Assembly: GCA_027575765.1 (NCBI GenBank)
Contig: JANBPT010000052.1
Coordinates: 27,459-91,458 of the forward strand
Origin: Tieghemiomyces parasiticus
Taxonomy: Eukaryota > Kickxellomycota > Dimargaritomycetes > Dimargaritales > Dimargaritaceae
DNA length: 64,000 nt
Reading direction: 5' to 3'
In this document: positions 62,669 to 64,000 of the stretch, piece by piece
Numbering within the stretch: position 1 is the stretch's first letter
Layout: every line of letters begins with the position of its first letter
Position numbers and translations under genes: made by a program
Notes under the pieces: model-generated
The model's input: the letters and a program-made list of their open reading frames with translations, nothing else
Told to the model about the DNA's origin: nothing
The model's database searches: none

Positions 62669-63925
62669 GGCCGCTGCTATACTTAAGGTGGCTACTCTAG
62701 ATCTGCCTGTAGGATATTAAGACGACAATGGGGACAATACTGGGCTGCAAACACATACTGTATGTTGCTTCGGCGGTTAGTGAGCCGATATGTTTTATAT
62801 TTCAAGTGAATCAATGATGGAATGTAGGTGTGGTGCCTATAAAACCTACCACCCAGCAACCATGAATAACTAACCTTATTTATATGCAGTACCTACACCA
62901 CAGGCACCTTGAACTGCAGGGTCTTCCAAGCCACCAAACTTATAGGCTGCACACTACCTACTGGAGCTCGTGCCATGACAACTAACCCGTAACTATATCA
63001 ACTCGAACCCTGGCCAACCCCCATGTTCCCTATCCGTTTTGTCATCTACTTTCTTGTATTTGCTCGACAGTGCGTAGCATTCCTCATCTCTCCAATAGCC
63101 CACCTCCCGTCTGTCCATTTGGCGTCAAACCCCCGTTTATGAGCACCCTACCCATAGGTCCTGCACATCACATACACAACTTGCACGGCTATATGCACAT
63201 GGGGCCGTTAACTAACCGTAGCTGAGACTAAATAAACGATACTTTGATTCCCGGCTTGTTGGTGCTGGCAACACCCGCCAAACCAACGTTACACCAATTA
63301 TGACTCATCTCCACCTCCACTATCCTTCAGCCCAATTTTGCAGCGCTACACTACTATTCCGCATCCACCTGCAAAGCCGCGTCGCTTTTTGGGTCTCACA
63401 CGGACCACTTGCGTAATCTCGGAAGGGGAATATCCCTATTCTATCATCCAAAAGAACGGATTCGGCTATATAGGCTTCGAAGGGTCGCTTCTCGTGAAGA
63501 TATGGTTAACCTACACAATTTTATTAGCATTACCAACTATTTGGTAAGAAACTTCCACGGTCTGTATTCACCACAGCAAGCACCATGGTATGCGTGACCA
63601 CGACCTAAGCATCTAAGTGGGTAGCAATGGTGATTTTCCAATAGTACCGACACGGAGCCCTAATAGATGGCAACAATAAACCTGTGCCTTGGCGGTATCG
63701 AGTTGATACAAAGAGAATTGTTGCTATGGCCCAGGTGATTAAAATAAGACGAGAATGTTAGGGTAGTGGAATTAGCTATTGTTCTAGCTGAGGGCATCGG
63801 TGATGTGTGAAGGTCGTAGGCTTCGACTGCTTCGTACATTGTGGTGACATGGCGGTTTCGGCGACCACAAAGAACGACTCATTACCCACTTAATATGTTG
63901 AATCATGGTCAATATAAAAAATGAA
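62669..63925. other. Intergenic region between the helicase gene and tRNA-Thr
   Basis: About 1.25 kb. I see no gene. A few short plus-strand ORFs (about 63340-63600) are not recognisable. An A6 run at 63916-63921 is the minus-strand oligo-T terminator for the tRNA. Confidence 0.5.
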
Positions 63926-63998
63926 TGCCTTCTACCAGAATCGAACTGATGACCTTGTGCTTACTAGGCACACGCTCTGCCAACTGAGCCAAGAAGGC
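63926..63998 (-). tRNA. tRNA-Thr (anticodon AGT)
   Basis: On the minus strand a 73-nt cloverleaf folds without an intron. The acceptor stem is GCCTTCT paired with AGAAGGC. The D arm contains GGCTCAGTTGGCAGAGC. The anticodon stem TGTGC/GCACA carries loop CTAGTAA (anticodon AGT). The T arm contains AGTTCGATTCT, and the discriminator is A. Internal A and B boxes are recognisable, and TTTTTT follows the 3' end. The anticodon reads ACU and, after A-to-inosine change, ACC. Confidence 0.95.
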
Positions 63999-64000
63999 CG

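Noticed and set aside
1..64000. CRISPR arrays, operons or bacterial-type mobile elements
   Set aside because: No regularly spaced repeats, transposase-like ORFs or terminal inverted repeats were seen, and the gene content is eukaryotic. The only long repeat is the chitinase core.

Overview
The window is nuclear DNA from a fungus. The evidence is spliceosomal introns with GTAAGT-type donors, TATA boxes about 155-260 bp before start codons, AATAAA-like signals after stops, a tRNA with internal promoter boxes and an oligo-T terminator, and a set of fungal-type housekeeping genes (trifunctional FOL1, IRE1 with kinase-RNase, COA1, mL58/MRPL20, GH18 chitinases). Coding DNA is GC-rich and mostly intron-poor, while intergenic DNA is long and more AT-rich. 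The combination suggests an early-diverging, zygomycete-grade lineage, but the exact taxon cannot be fixed from this sequence (inference).

Layout. 1-10 kb: a secreted pepsin-fold protein with both catalytic aspartates replaced, COA1, a small hydrophobic protein and a class III GH18 chitinase. 10-17.8 kb: IRE1, glycyl-tRNA synthetase (minus strand, probably two start codons) and mitochondrial ribosomal protein mL58. 18.3-20 kb: a second chitinase on the minus strand with an 887-bp core almost identical to the first, again next to a small ORF. 21-25 kb: fumarase (minus, four exons with a mitochondrial leader) divergent from an inositol polyphosphate kinase. 25-28.7 kb: a 16-exon Ku70 gene reconstructed here from small exons. 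28.7-34.8 kb: mostly non-coding, with one secreted orphan. 34.8-44 kb: an importin-7/8-type karyopherin (minus), FOL1 and NOG1. 45.5-54.8 kb: an orphan type I membrane protein and a three-exon Munc13-like protein. 55.4-62.7 kb: DPH3, a SPATA5L1/AFG2B-type double AAA ATPase and a four-exon RECQL4-type helicase. 63.9 kb: tRNA-Thr(AGT).

The genes do not form one pathway. Several touch translation (GlyRS, DPH3, NOG1, the AFG2-type ATPase, tRNA-Thr), two concern genome maintenance (Ku70, RecQ4), three are mitochondrial (COA1, mL58, fumarase) and several are secreted or surface proteins. Points most worth a second look: the inactive aspartic-protease-like protein, the chitinase pair with signs of gene conversion, the intron-dense Ku70 in an intron-poor neighbourhood, the split fumarase leader whose second possible start codon abuts a splice donor, and the SPATA5L1- and RECQL4-like genes. 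Splice sites were assigned by eye from consensus signals, phase and family fit. No homology search was run.
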